Positions 26,051 through 35,178 of a DNA stretch of 64,000 nt are shown here, in pieces. How positions within the stretch are numbered: position 1 is the stretch's first letter; each line of letters starts with the position of its first letter. The translations under genes were made by a program, and so were the position numbers. The notes under the pieces are model-generated. The model searched no databases. It was given only the letters and a program-made list of their open reading frames with translations, and was not told where the DNA came from. The DNA is taken from assembly GCA_001801025.1 (NCBI GenBank), contig MGWO01000007.1, positions 744,001-808,000 of the forward strand. Direction: 5' to 3'. This DNA comes from Gallionellales bacterium GWA2_54_124 (GTDB lineage: Bacteria > Pseudomonadota > Gammaproteobacteria > Burkholderiales > Gallionellaceae).

Positions 26051-27270
26051 AAAAATACGGTATTCGAGCCTATGTTGCCTGGCTGATGTTATTCCCCATG
26101 CTGGTGATGGTAATCGGTCTGGAAGCCTATTTTCTTCATGAACGCTACACGGGACTCGATCAGGAGCTGCTCACGCGGGGTCAATTGATTGCGCGCCAGC
26201 TTGCCGCTAGTAGTGAGTACGGTGTGTTCGCCAACAACAGGCTGTTTTTGACCGGCATTGCCGAAAATACCTTGCAGCAGCCCGATGTTAAAGCCGTGCT
26301 GGTGTTGAATGCTACGAATGCTATTCTGGCGCGCTCAGGTCAGCGAGTTGATACGGCTGCCGATCAGCAATTAACGCGTGTTAATCGCGACCGTCCGGTT
26401 TTTGATGACGGAAAGATGTTGCTGCTGTATCAGCCCATCCTCTCGACTCAAGTGCTGTTTGATGAGATGGAATCAAAACCGGTGGAGCAACAGGTCGGAG
26501 CGGTCATCATTGAAATGAACTGGGAGGCAACGAATAAGCTTAAATCGGGTTTGCTGGAGATATCGCTGTGGGTGACCGGGGGGTTTTTACTGCTGGCGGT
26601 TTTTTTGGTGCACCTTGCCAGCCGCCGTATCATCGAACCTGTCACTCAGTTGAGCGCGGCGATTCAGGCGATTGGAGCGGGTTATCTGAACACGCGGGTC
26701 GTGGTATCAGACCGGATCAGTGAGCTGAATACGCTGGCCACCGGAGTGAATAATATGACGGTGGATTTGCAGCAGCATTATGAACATCTCGAGGATCTGG
26801 TCCGGCAGCGCACGGTTGATTTACAGCAGAGCGATATCTTGACCCGTCATGCATTAGGCGAGTTGCAGCGTCAGAAATATGTCATCGACAAGCACGCAAT
26901 TGTGACCATTTGCAGTGTGGATGGACTCATCACTTATTGCAATGACAAGTTTGTCGAGGTGAGCGGGTACTCACACGATGACTTGATCGGGCAGGATCAT
27001 AAAGTGATGAATTCAGGTCATCATCCCAAAGGTTTTTTAAGGAGATGTACGACACCATCTACCGTGGCGAGGTGTGGCATGCCGAAGTGTGTAACCTGGC
27101 GCGGGAGGGGCATGCAATCTGGTTCGATACTACGGTCGCCGCATTTATGGGGGACGATGGCAGACCTCGCGAGTACATGGCGGTGCGTACCGATATTACG
27201 GAGCAAAAACGCATCGAGGAAGCAGCACATGCCGCCAGTCGGGCCAAATCGGAATTTTTGGCTAACATGA
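26047..27270 (+). CDS. Hybrid histidine kinase, 5' part (input, HAMP, start of PAS), frameshifted
   Basis: The first frame encodes 407 residues, of which about 330 are meaningful. A membrane helix (about 10-32), a periplasmic CHASE8-like segment (about 35-165) and a second helix (about 172-195) precede a HAMP domain (about 195-250) and a coiled coil. The first half of a PAS domain follows (VIDKHAIVTICSVDGLITYCN; HKVMNSGHHPKG). After GHHPKGF the frame runs into unrelated sequence and stops at 27270. The rest of the PAS is in the -1 frame, from base 27039. Together the two frames make one coherent protein of about 1,025 residues. The break is either a one-base loss in the T run at 27033-27038 or a ribosomal -1 shift at the T TTT TTA heptamer. 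Confidence 0.85.
   Translation: MKKYGIRAYVAWLMLFPMLVMVIGLEAYFLHERYTGLDQELLTRGQLIARQLAASSEYGVFANNRLFLTGIAENTLQQPDVKAVLVLNATNAILARSGQRVDTAADQQLTRVNRDRPVFDDGKMLLLYQPILSTQVLFDEMESKPVEQQVGAVIIEMNWEATNKLKSGLLEISLWVTGGFLLLAVFLVHLASRRIIEPVTQLSAAIQAIGAGYLNTRVVVSDRISELNTLATGVNNMTVDLQQHYEHLEDLVRQRTVDLQQSDILTRHALGELQRQKYVIDKHAIVTICSVDGLITYCNDKFVEVSGYSHDDLIGQDHKVMNSGHHPKGFLRRCTTPSTVARCGMPKCVTWRGRGMQSGSILRSPHLWGTMADLASTWRCVPILRSKNASRKQHMPPVGPNRNFWLT
27033..27039 (+). promoter_or_regulatory. Slippery heptamer T TTT TTA at the kinase frame change
   Basis: In the zero frame of the upstream ORF the codons are GGT TTT TTA AGG, so T-TTT-TTA is in the exact X-XXY-YYZ register for tandem -1 slippage. Resuming at base 27039 gives AAG GAG ATG TAC, which restores the expected PAS sequence (GFFKEMYDTI-like). 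An AAGGAG just after the heptamer could act on ribosomes or let translation begin at ATG 27045. Whether shifting occurs in vivo is unknown; an indel in the homopolymer explains the data equally well. Confidence 0.5.
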
Positions 27271-29126
27271 GTCACGAAATTCGTACGCCGATGAATGGTG
27301 TGCTGGGTATGGTCGAGATATTACAGGAGACCAAACTCAACCCGATGCAGCATCGATTGCTTGGCACGATACAGCATTCTTCGCAGGCACTGCTCAATAT
27401 TCTCAACGATATACTTGATTATTCAAAGATCGATGCGGGGCGTCTTGACATCGAATGCATCCCCACCTGCCCGCGCGTTATCGCAGAGGAGATTGTGCAG
27501 TTGATGATTTCGCAAGCCAGATCGGTGACGCTTTGTGTATTCGTTTCTCCTGAATTACCGCTTTGGATCGCATCTGATCCGTCCCGCTTGCGTCAGATTT
27601 TACTCAATTTACTGGGTAATGCCATTAAATTTACCAGCGGGGTGCAAGGTCGTGCCGGGCAGGTCAGTTTGAATGTGCTGCCCTGTGAGCGGGATGACGG
27701 GCATGCGGGTATTCGTTTCGATATCGTCGATAATGGCATCGGTATTGCGCCGGAGGTGATCGCGACCTTGTTTCAGCCTTTTGCTCAGGCGGATGCGAGC
27801 ACGGCGCGAAAATTCGGCGGCACCGGTTTAGGGTTGAGCATTAGCAGGAGGCTTGCAGGGTTGATGGGGGGGGAAATCAAGCTCTCGAGTCAGATCGGCG
27901 CAGGATCTGTTTTTACACTTGAGTTGCCGTTAATTGCTGCGCCAGACGATGAAAAGGAAGAGCTGAATCTGACTGGTATCAACGTGCTGGCGGTTTTGCG
28001 CGATGACTGGTCGGTGGAGCATGTGCCGGCCTACTGTCGTACCGCGGGTGCGACAGTGACGGTATGTGCCGATCTTAACGATGGCGCGCTTGATGCAGAG
28101 AGTATTCTGTTGCTGGGGGCGGGCGTTGAATTGCCTGAATGGTCAAAAAAATTGAACGTAGTGCGACTGGTTTCGCGTGATCATGTGAATGCGGTATCAG
28201 TCTATGAATTTGCCGTTCCAATGGCACCGATGTTGTATCAGGATTTGATTAGTGCGCTGGCCCTGGCGGCGGGACGTCTAACGCATATGGATTTGGCTCA
28301 TGCGCCGGACCGCCGGAATTCGCCCAGAATTAAGGTGCCTGCACTCGATGAGGCGGTATGTGCAGGCCAGCTTATCTTGCTCGCAGAAGATAACGAAACC
28401 AACCGTGAAGTGATGTTGGAGCAATTGCGCTTGTTAGGGTACGTGGCGGAAGTCGCAACGGATGGGGTTGAGGCGCTGAAAATGTGGCGCAGTGGCCGCT
28501 ACGGCATGCTGCTGACCGATTGTCATATGCCGAATATGGACGGATTCGAATTGACTCGTGCTATCCGGAATGCAGAGGCCGGTGGAGTGCATTTGCCGAT
28601 TATCGCTGTGACCGCCAATGCCATGCAGGGCGAAGCACAACACTGCCGATCATGTGGTATGGACGATTATTTGTCCAAACCGTTGAGACTTGATGAGTTA
28701 GGACGCATGCTGTCCAAATGGTTGAAGCGCTCCGGTGAGGTTAGCCTTACTTTGGCAGCGCCTGTGAGCATAATGCCGCAGCAGGTTGTCTGGGATCCTT
28801 TGATGTTGACGCGCATGGTGGGGGCGCAGCCTGAGATGCACCGTCGTTATCTGGAAAAGTTTTTGTTAAGCGCAGAAAAACAGTTGGTTCACATCAGGGC
28901 TGCGGTAGCGGCAGGCAATACGTCTACCGTGGCCGATGTGGCGCATCAGCTCAAATCAAGCTCACGGACAGTGGGCGCGATGTGTTTGGGTGAATGGTGT
29001 CAGGAAATCGAAGTGGCCGGGCGTGCCGCTGACCAGCAGGCCTGCGATGTACTGCTCGATCGTATCAACCAGGGTTTTCTTGATGCGGCTCAAAAAATCA
29101 GGGGAAGCTTTACGCACACAGGCTAA
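27045..29126 (+). CDS. Hybrid histidine kinase, 3' part (PAS/PAC, HisKA, HATPase, REC, HPt)
   Basis: This 693-residue frame continues the kinase begun at 26047. In order it has the end of the PAS/PAC domain (MYDTIYRGEVWHAEV; YMAVRTDITEQKR) and HisKA with phospho-acceptor FLANMSHEIRTPMNG (about 72-86). HATPase_c follows with N box LLNLLGNAIKFT, DNGIGIAPE and GTGLGLSIS. A degenerate receiver-like linker (about 305-420) precedes a true receiver with phospho-acceptor LLTDCHMPNMDGFE (about 487-500) and K in YLSKPL. A C-terminal HPt domain has DVAHQLKSSSRTVGA. This is the BvgS/EvgS-type phosphorelay layout. ATG 27045 is adjacent to AAGGAG with no spacer, so independent initiation would be inefficient. 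No response-regulator gene is beside it. Confidence 0.88.
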   Translation: MYDTIYRGEVWHAEVCNLAREGHAIWFDTTVAAFMGDDGRPREYMAVRTDITEQKRIEEAAHAASRAKSEFLANMSHEIRTPMNGVLGMVEILQETKLNPMQHRLLGTIQHSSQALLNILNDILDYSKIDAGRLDIECIPTCPRVIAEEIVQLMISQARSVTLCVFVSPELPLWIASDPSRLRQILLNLLGNAIKFTSGVQGRAGQVSLNVLPCERDDGHAGIRFDIVDNGIGIAPEVIATLFQPFAQADASTARKFGGTGLGLSISRRLAGLMGGEIKLSSQIGAGSVFTLELPLIAAPDDEKEELNLTGINVLAVLRDDWSVEHVPAYCRTAGATVTVCADLNDGALDAESILLLGAGVELPEWSKKLNVVRLVSRDHVNAVSVYEFAVPMAPMLYQDLISALALAAGRLTHMDLAHAPDRRNSPRIKVPALDEAVCAGQLILLAEDNETNREVMLEQLRLLGYVAEVATDGVEALKMWRSGRYGMLLTDCHMPNMDGFELTRAIRNAEAGGVHLPIIAVTANAMQGEAQHCRSCGMDDYLSKPLRLDELGRMLSKWLKRSGEVSLTLAAPVSIMPQQVVWDPLMLTRMVGAQPEMHRRYLEKFLLSAEKQLVHIRAAVAAGNTSTVADVAHQLKSSSRTVGAMCLGEWCQEIEVAGRAADQQACDVLLDRINQGFLDAAQKIRGSFTHTG

Positions 29127-29143
29127 TGTTGTCTAAAAGGGCG

Positions 29144-30868
29144 CTAAACTTTTGGCTCATATAAGCGGATCTGGTTGCGTCCTGCTGCTTTGGCATGATA
29201 CATGGCCTCATCAGCCTGTTTCATGACCTCGTTCGGTTTGTCGTCGTGGTTGATAAACAGCGCGATGCCGATGCTTGCTGTGCAATGATGTTCGATGAAC
29301 CTGTCGGGTTGCTCTTCCTGTTTGACTTCTAGCAGATAGGGTGCTGACAGGTTGATGCGGATTTTTTCAGCGACTAAAGAAGCCTGTGCAGCAGAGGGTG
29401 TTTTATGTGCACCCAGATCGTTAAGTATCATGACAAATTCATCTCCGCCAAAGCGTGCGACCGTGTCCATTTCCCGCGCACATTGTTTTAGGCGTCCGGC
29501 GGCCTCGATGAGCAGTAAGTCTCCAGCGTTGTGCCCGTGTGTGTCATTGAGGGGTTTGAAATTGTCCAAATCCAGAAACAGGACAGCGCCATAGGTGTTG
29601 TTGCGGCGACTGGCGGCCATGCTCTGCTTCAGGCGGTCATTGAATAGACGGCGGTTTGGCAGGCTGGTGAGCGCATCATAAAATGCCAGCTGGCGCACCT
29701 GTTCTTCCATCTGTTTGCGTTCGGTAATGTCGCGGATGGTGCCCAGTGCATGCCAGTGATTTTTGTACATGAATGCGGAGATGGACAGCGCGATTGGAAA
29801 TTCTTCGCCATTTTTGTGGAGCGCGGAAATGTCGAAGGTCTGGCCGACTAAACTGCCGACGCCAAACTGCTGGAAACGCTCGAAGCCCTTGTGGGCGGTT
29901 TCTCTGTAGCGTTCTGGTGTAATCAGGTCGTGCAGGTTTTGACCGATAGACTCATTTGCCGAATAACCAAATAGTGCTTCAGCCGCTGGATTCCAGTAAA
30001 CAATGATTCCATCTTTGCCGATAATGATGATGCCGTCTTTTGCATTGGTGCCGATCAGACGGAATTTTTCCTCACTCTCGGCCAGTGCGCGGCTACGGTT
30101 CTCAAGTTCTGCGGTGCGCTCTCTGACCGTTTCCTCAAGTTGATCGTGGTGTACGCGCAATTCATCCGTGACGCTTTGCAATTTGCCGAAGATGATTCTG
30201 ACATGCCTGACAAAAGGGTGGAAAATGAGTATCGCCTCGAGTATTAACAGCAGCAGCGTACTCAGCCAGAAAATCGTCTCTGCCTTTTGCAGCTGGCTGA
30301 CAGAGGCCTCGCCTTCCAATTGATACTGGCGCACCATTTTATCGAGTGCAGACACCAGCGTTGTTGATGCCGTGCGGGTGATCTCATTGAGCAGAGGTTT
30401 ATCGAGCGTTAACTCATTATCTTCGAGCATCAGCCATGCCTGTATGGCGGCGATATAGCTGACCACCTGATGATCCAGTGCATCCGGTGTGCCGTAATAC
30501 ATGGCGCGGACAGCCGGCGAGAGTGTCTCTGGCAAGCCCATCGAGGCATCGCCGTGTGTGAGGCCTTCGTGAGAACGTTCCATCAGATTGATGGCGTCTT
30601 TTAGTTTGTCGCGAATCGCGGGACGCTCAGTCACCGGCGAATTTGCCAGCAGATTAGCAAATAAGGCGGTTCGCTGACTGAGCATGCGCTGGCGTCCGCT
30701 GACGTTGACGATTGCTGCAGTGCTTTTCTGTTCCGAGATGACCAGATGCAAACTGAGCCAGGCTGCGGTGGACAGCGATGCAACCAGAATCAGTGCAATC
30801 ACATATCTCAACGTCAGAGATCGCGCAACGTTCTGATCAATCATATCGTCTGACATATTCGAATTCAT
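29144..30868 (-). CDS. Diguanylate cyclase with PilJ-type sensor and PAS domains
   Basis: A 574-residue membrane protein predicted to make cyclic di-GMP. N-terminal helix (about 20-42); PilJ/type-IV-pili-MCP-like periplasmic four-helix domain (VNVSGRQRMLSQRTALFANLL, named by SGRQRMLSQR) to about 205; second helix (about 212-232); coiled coil; PAS (about 275-395, ending DITERKQMEEQ). The GGDEF domain has FGGDEF at about 473-478. An RxxD allosteric inhibition site (REMD) lies five residues before GGDEF, so product feedback is expected. The gene converges with the hybrid kinase gene with only 17 bases between their stops, and no terminator hairpin is evident there. Confidence 0.92.
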   Translation of the reverse strand: MNSNMSDDMIDQNVARSLTLRYVIALILVASLSTAAWLSLHLVISEQKSTAAIVNVSGRQRMLSQRTALFANLLANSPVTERPAIRDKLKDAINLMERSHEGLTHGDASMGLPETLSPAVRAMYYGTPDALDHQVVSYIAAIQAWLMLEDNELTLDKPLLNEITRTASTTLVSALDKMVRQYQLEGEASVSQLQKAETIFWLSTLLLLILEAILIFHPFVRHVRIIFGKLQSVTDELRVHHDQLEETVRERTAELENRSRALAESEEKFRLIGTNAKDGIIIIGKDGIIVYWNPAAEALFGYSANESIGQNLHDLITPERYRETAHKGFERFQQFGVGSLVGQTFDISALHKNGEEFPIALSISAFMYKNHWHALGTIRDITERKQMEEQVRQLAFYDALTSLPNRRLFNDRLKQSMAASRRNNTYGAVLFLDLDNFKPLNDTHGHNAGDLLLIEAAGRLKQCAREMDTVARFGGDEFVMILNDLGAHKTPSAAQASLVAEKIRINLSAPYLLEVKQEEQPDRFIEHHCTASIGIALFINHDDKPNEVMKQADEAMYHAKAAGRNQIRLYEPKV

Positions 30869-30946
30869 GTCTTGCCTTTTGCAACACAGATGTTCGAATT
30901 ATAGGCGTAAATATCCCTATGATGTATAGGCGTTTGTCGGGCGGAG

Positions 30947-31294
30947 TTAGTCTGCCGGGAAAAGTGGATTTTTTTTCATCAGATTCAGGCGCTCGCCGAA
31001 TTCCTGAGCAAAACCCTTCATTGCCTTAGCTGCTTCCTTTTCGCCTGTCGCGCGTTCCAGCGTATCTGCCATGGACAGCAGGGTCTGGTGATAAAACTGT
31101 TTCATTTCATCGACCATCATCTCTTTAGTCCAAAGATCAATGCGCAGGGTGTTTTTCTCTTCAGCATCCCATACTGAGAGCATGATGGCGCGGCTGGAAC
31201 TGGTGACGCCGCCGTCAGATGCACTCCAGTCTATTTTTTGCGGCATGTTTTTGTCATCCAGCGTGACGCTAAATTTGATTTCCGATGTTTTCAT
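30947..31294 (-). CDS. GldC-like protein
   Basis: This 115-residue protein closely follows the GldC pattern known from Bacteroidota gliding bacteria: MKTSEIKFSVTLDD, KIDWSASDGG, AIMLSVWD, TLRIDLWTKEMMVDEMKQF and a C-terminal helical part (QEFGERLNLMKK). GldC was named for gliding in Flavobacterium, but its biochemical role is unclear. No other gld gene is in the window, so no gliding function should be inferred here. A GGAG-containing ribosome site precedes ATG 31294. It lies between tex (24 bases upstream) and the diguanylate cyclase gene on the same strand. Confidence 0.85.
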   Translation of the reverse strand: MKTSEIKFSVTLDDKNMPQKIDWSASDGGVTSSSRAIMLSVWDAEEKNTLRIDLWTKEMMVDEMKQFYHQTLLSMADTLERATGEKEAAKAMKGFAQEFGERLNLMKKNPLFPAD

Positions 31295-31318
31295 ATGAGC
31301 TCCGGTGAGGGTGGGGGA

Positions 31319-33658
31319 TTAGGCTTTCAGTTTTGAGAACGCGGCGGCCATGGCGTTCGGGATGGCCATTTTAACGGATTCAGATTTTTCTAGACCACGG
31401 TTAACGGGTGGTCTTTTTGTCTCACGTGGTTTTGCATCGGCTTTGGGTGCTGCATCGGCCAGACGCATGGTCAGCGCAATGCGTTTTCGCTTTTCGTCCA
31501 CTTCGAGTACTTTGACTTTGACGATTTGTCCTGCTTTGACGACCGTATGCGGATCTTTAACAAAGCTATTGGCAAGGGCTGAAATATGCACCAGTCCGTC
31601 CTGATGAACGCCGATGTCGACGAATGCCCCGAATGCGGCCACATTGGTGACCACACCCTCTAGTATCATATCGGGCTGCAAATCTGAGATTTTTTCTATC
31701 CCTTCACGGAAGGTTGCGGTGGTGAATTCGGGGCGTGGATCACGGCCCGGTTTTTCCAGTTCCTTGAGGATGTCGGTGATGGTGGGGAGGCCGAACTTGT
31801 CGTCCTGATAACGAACCGGATCGAGCGATGTGAGCAGTGCGCTGTTACCAATCACGTTTTTGAGATCGAGTTTAATGTCATTGAGTATGCGTTTGACCAG
31901 CGGGTAGGACTCGGGGTGTACGGTTGAGGCATCCAGCGGATTGCTGCCGCCTGTGATGCGTAAAAAACCGGCCGCCTGCTCGAACGCTTTCTTGCCCAGA
32001 CGCGGCACCTCCAGAAGTTGCGCACGGGTGGCGAACCGCCCGTTGCTGTCGCGATGTGTGACGATGTTCTGTGCCACCGTGCTGTTGAGTCCCGATACGC
32101 GGGCGAGCAGGGGGGCGGATGCCGTATTGACATCAACACCGACCGCGTTGACGCAGTCTTCCACGACCGTATCGAGCGAGCGGGCTAGTTGGGTCTGGCT
32201 GACATCGTGCTGGTACTGGCCAACCCCGATGGCTTTGGGATCAATCTTTACCAGTTCTGCCAGCGGGTCCTGCAAACGGCGTGCGATCGATACCGCACCG
32301 CGCAAGCTGACATCCATGTCAGGCAGTTCCTTTGAAGCAAATTCAGACGCGGAATAAACCGATGCGCCGGCTTCAGATACCACGGCGTTGATGAGCTTTA
32401 ATTCAGGGCGCAGGCGGATTAAATCGAGGGCCAGTTTGTCGGTTTCGCGCGAGGCCGTACCGTTGCCGGTGGCAATGACGGAGACGCGATGCTTTTCGGC
32501 CAGTTTTGCCAGCGTATGCAATGACCCTTCCCAGTCGTTTTTGGGCTGATGCGGGTAGATGACGCAGGTGTCCAGTACCCGGCCAGTTTCGTCCACAACG
32601 GCGACTTTAACGCCGGTGCGCACGCCAGGATCAAGTCCCATTGTGGTGCGGGGGCCTGCGGGGGCGGCAAGCAACAGATCTTTCAGGTTGCGCGCGAAAA
32701 CGCTGATCGCGTCCGTGTCCGCCTTTGTTCTCAATGCGCTCATTAACTCGGTTTCCAGATGCAGGAATATTTTCACGCGCCAGGTGTAGCGTACCGTATC
32801 GGCCAGCCAGTTATCCGCCGGGCGCAGTTTTTGTACAATACCAAAACGCGCTGCGATGCGTGCTTCGCAAGGATTGTAGGGCGCTGTCATTAAAGGTTTA
32901 TCGGTTTCCGTGTCGAGGCGCAATTGCACGTTCAGCAACTCTTCGCGGCGTCCGCGCAATATCGCCAGCGTGCGGTGCGAAGGTATTGTTTTTATTGATT
33001 CTGAATAATCGAAATAATCGCTGTATTTCGCCGCGGCTTCCTTTTTTGCCTCAATGACGCGGGCTTCTACAACGCCGTGATCCAGCACATACTCGCGCAA
33101 GGCTTGCAGCAGGGCGGCGTCTTCCGAAAAACGCTCCATCAGGATTTGCCGTGCTCCATCGAGTGCCGATTTGGCATCCAGCACGCCCGGATTGTCACCC
33201 TGATCCGTGCTAAAAGCCGCTTTCAGATATTTGGCAGCCTCTTGTTCCGGATCCAATGCGGGATTACGCAGCAATGCGTCGGCCAGCGCACCGAGTCCGG
33301 CTTCCAGCGCAATCTGGGCGCGGGTGCGGCGTTTGAGTTTATAGGGCAGATACAAATCCTCCAGCTGGGTCTTGTCTGCAGCATGGCTGATCGATTCGAG
33401 CAGCTGCGGAGTCATTTTATTCTGGGTTATGACGGACTCGATGATGGCGGCGCGGCGAGCTTCCAGTTCGCGCAGATAACCTAAGCGGGTGTCTAACAGG
33501 CGTAGTTGAATGTCGTCCAGTCCGCCGGTTGCCTCCTTGCGATAGCGCGAAATGAACGGCACCGTGGCGCCTTCATCGAGTAGGGCGACTGCAGCGGCGA
33601 CCTGTGCAGGTCTTGCCGCGAGTTCATTTGCGAGGCGGTGTTCGATTGATGGCAGCAT
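31319..33658 (-). CDS. tex: Tex transcription accessory / RNA-binding protein
   Basis: The 779-residue Tex protein binds nucleic acids and affects transcription and stress survival. The order is an N-terminal HTH-like region ([45 protein letters not shown]; ends IEHRLAN and [10 protein letters not shown]), a YqgF/RNase-H-like domain ([16 protein letters not shown] near 345), and helix-hairpin-helix ([18 protein letters not shown] near 520). The C-terminal S1 domain ([26 protein letters not shown]; described by [13 protein letters not shown]) is near 655-720. Length equals the family norm (about 770-785). The tail after S1 is Lys/Pro-rich. Confidence 0.96.
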   Translation of the reverse strand: MLPSIEHRLANELAARPAQVAAAVALLDEGATVPFISRYRKEATGGLDDIQLRLLDTRLGYLRELEARRAAIIESVITQNKMTPQLLESISHAADKTQLEDLYLPYKLKRRTRAQIALEAGLGALADALLRNPALDPEQEAAKYLKAAFSTDQGDNPGVLDAKSALDGARQILMERFSEDAALLQALREYVLDHGVVEARVIEAKKEAAAKYSDYFDYSESIKTIPSHRTLAILRGRREELLNVQLRLDTETDKPLMTAPYNPCEARIAARFGIVQKLRPADNWLADTVRYTWRVKIFLHLETELMSALRTKADTDAISVFARNLKDLLLAAPAGPRTTMGLDPGVRTGVKVAVVDETGRVLDTCVIYPHQPKNDWEGSLHTLAKLAEKHRVSVIATGNGTASRETDKLALDLIRLRPELKLINAVVSEAGASVYSASEFASKELPDMDVSLRGAVSIARRLQDPLAELVKIDPKAIGVGQYQHDVSQTQLARSLDTVVEDCVNAVGVDVNTASAPLLARVSGLNSTVAQNIVTHRDSNGRFATRAQLLEVPRLGKKAFEQAAGFLRITGGSNPLDASTVHPESYPLVKRILNDIKLDLKNVIGNSALLTSLDPVRYQDDKFGLPTITDILKELEKPGRDPRPEFTTATFREGIEKISDLQPDMILEGVVTNVAAFGAFVDIGVHQDGLVHISALANSFVKDPHTVVKAGQIVKVKVLEVDEKRKRIALTMRLADAAPKADAKPRETKRPPVNRGLEKSESVKMAIPNAMAAAFSKLKA

Positions 33659-33683
33659 GGGGTATTTGTCGGGTTAATCGATA

Positions 33684-33708
33684 TAAAAAAGCGGCCCGGA
33701 GGCCGCCT
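33684..33708 (-). terminator. Intrinsic terminator of the Bax-inhibitor-1-like gene
   Basis: GCGGCC-CGGA-GGCCGC (33691-33706) forms a perfect 6-bp GC stem with a tetraloop. It is followed on the minus strand by six Ts (33685-33690). It lies 25 bases beyond the stop of the gene at 33731 and before tex, so it should separate the two transcripts. Confidence 0.8.
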
Positions 33709-33730
33709 TTATCGTTAAAACGGAGTTCTG

Positions 33731-34420
33731 TTAATCTTTTTCGCCGCTGAATGCCATCAGCAGGCTCAGCAGGTTAACGAAGATGTTGTAAATATCAAGA
33801 TAGAGCGTCATCGTCGCCATCACGTAGTTGGTTTCTCCGCCGTGGATGATCTGGCTGATGTCGAACAGGATGTAAGCCGAGAAAATCAGCACTGCGATCG
33901 CCGAAATGGTCAGAGATAGGGCAGGGATGGCGAAGAAGATATTCGCCAGCGATGCGACGACCAGTAGAATCACGCCGATGAACAGGAACTTGCCCATGAA
34001 GCTGAAATCCTTTTTTGTCACGGTAGCGATGGTGGCTAAGCTGAAGAAAATCAGCCCGGTGCCGCCCGCTGCCATACCGATCAGCTGAGCGCCATTTTTC
34101 AAGTGCAGCGCGACTTGCAGGATAGGGCCCAGAAATACACCGGCGACAAAGGTGAAGCCGAGCAGTGCGACAACGCCCCAGACGCTGTTGCGTAATGCGC
34201 TCACAGCAAACAGCAGTCCCATCATCGCGCCGAACATCAGCAGTGCACCCATGACCGGATGCTCGTGCATGAACGAGAAATTGATTGAAGTGCCGATGAA
34301 TGCGCCGATGAGTGTTGGAATCATGGTCAGCGCGAGCATCATGTAGGTGTTGCGCAGCACTTTGTTTTGTTCTGTGACGATCACATCGGTTGTGGTCGCA
34401 AATTGGTTTTGATATTGCAT
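33731..34420 (-). CDS. Bax inhibitor-1/YccA-family membrane protein
   Basis: A 229-residue protein with seven predicted membrane helices; the family signatures are LRNTYMMLALTMIPTLIGA, GLIFFSLATIATVTKKDFSFMGKFL and the C-terminal DISQIIHGGETNYVMATMTLYLDIYNIFVNLL (named by ILFDISQIIHG and LYLDIYNIF). Family members are inner-membrane proteins that act with FtsH or as pH-sensitive calcium leaks; which applies here is unknown. ATG 34420 is chosen because CAGGAG precedes it; the frame opens 14 codons earlier without a ribosome site. The gene has its own terminator. Confidence 0.92.
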   Translation of the reverse strand: MQYQNQFATTTDVIVTEQNKVLRNTYMMLALTMIPTLIGAFIGTSINFSFMHEHPVMGALLMFGAMMGLLFAVSALRNSVWGVVALLGFTFVAGVFLGPILQVALHLKNGAQLIGMAAGGTGLIFFSLATIATVTKKDFSFMGKFLFIGVILLVVASLANIFFAIPALSLTISAIAVLIFSAYILFDISQIIHGGETNYVMATMTLYLDIYNIFVNLLSLLMAFSGEKD

Positions 34421-34531
34421 AATTGACTCCTGAAAGTTATACGTTGCTTCAACAACGGGCATGAGACTAGCGAAGTATCAGGAAAGTTGCAATCGTGAAA
34501 CGATATTTTTCGTTCGATAACGCTTCGCACA

Positions 34532-34873
34532 TCAGGGGGATTGCCCCGTGTTTTTTTGATGGGTATCCGGACGTGCGCCGCGACGTCTGTCCATCCAGTA
34601 GGCTAGTGCCGGCAGCATGAAGATCCCTCCCGGCATCAGGATGGGTATCAGGTAGGGGCAAAGGTGGCATAGCGCCCGTAAGTCGCGTAGCAGTGTTTTA
34701 CGCTCTTCTTCGCTCCAGCGCCCGCCATTTCTACGTTTCATTAACAGCGGAATCAGACCGCGGGCCTGATTTAGATCACTGCGAATCCGGTTGGCCTGGC
34801 TCTCATTTAGCGCCCGCACACTTAACCAGCCTCGCTGGAGACGTGCTAAATATTTCTTGTTGACGGCAATCAT
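34532..34873 (-). CDS. LETM1-like domain protein
   Basis: A 113-residue protein (start MIAVNKKYLARLQRGW at 34873) whose C-terminal half, RKTLLRDLRALCHLCPYLIPILMPGGIFMLPALAYWMDRRR (named by LRDLRALCHLCPYL and LMPGG), resembles the ribosome-binding-like segment of mitochondrial LETM1. The Pro-Gly-Gly turn between two hydrophobic stretches is typical. The bacterial proteins are not characterised. The open frame extends to 35095, but its first 74 residues look non-coding. No good ribosome site is seen at any start, so the N-terminus is uncertain. Confidence 0.65.
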   Translation of the reverse strand: MIAVNKKYLARLQRGWLSVRALNESQANRIRSDLNQARGLIPLLMKRRNGGRWSEEERKTLLRDLRALCHLCPYLIPILMPGGIFMLPALAYWMDRRRGARPDTHQKNTGQSP

Positions 34874-35178
34874 ATTGGGGGCTCGCTTTGTTGGGCTTGC
34901 TGAAAGGGATGATTGCCTATCAGAATCATTGAATAAATTCGGTTTGTTTGGGTGCCGATACATGGGGGCGTGTCCGTGCAGTTTACATAAGCACGGCCTG
35001 TTTAACAAATGAGCGGGTAGCCTGTCATGCAATATTGTGCTTTTAAGCCGAATTGGCGAGTTTCGGAGACGACTGCAGTATTGCTTCGACGGCACTTAAA
35101 AAAACCTTTGCATTTGTGTGATTTTCGGCTGATGATACCGACTGGTCAGTTTTTTCAAATAACCTTAAGGAGACGGAA

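Noticed and set aside
30947..31294. Gliding-motility locus
   Set aside because: Only a GldC-like gene is present; no other gld or spr gene is in the window.
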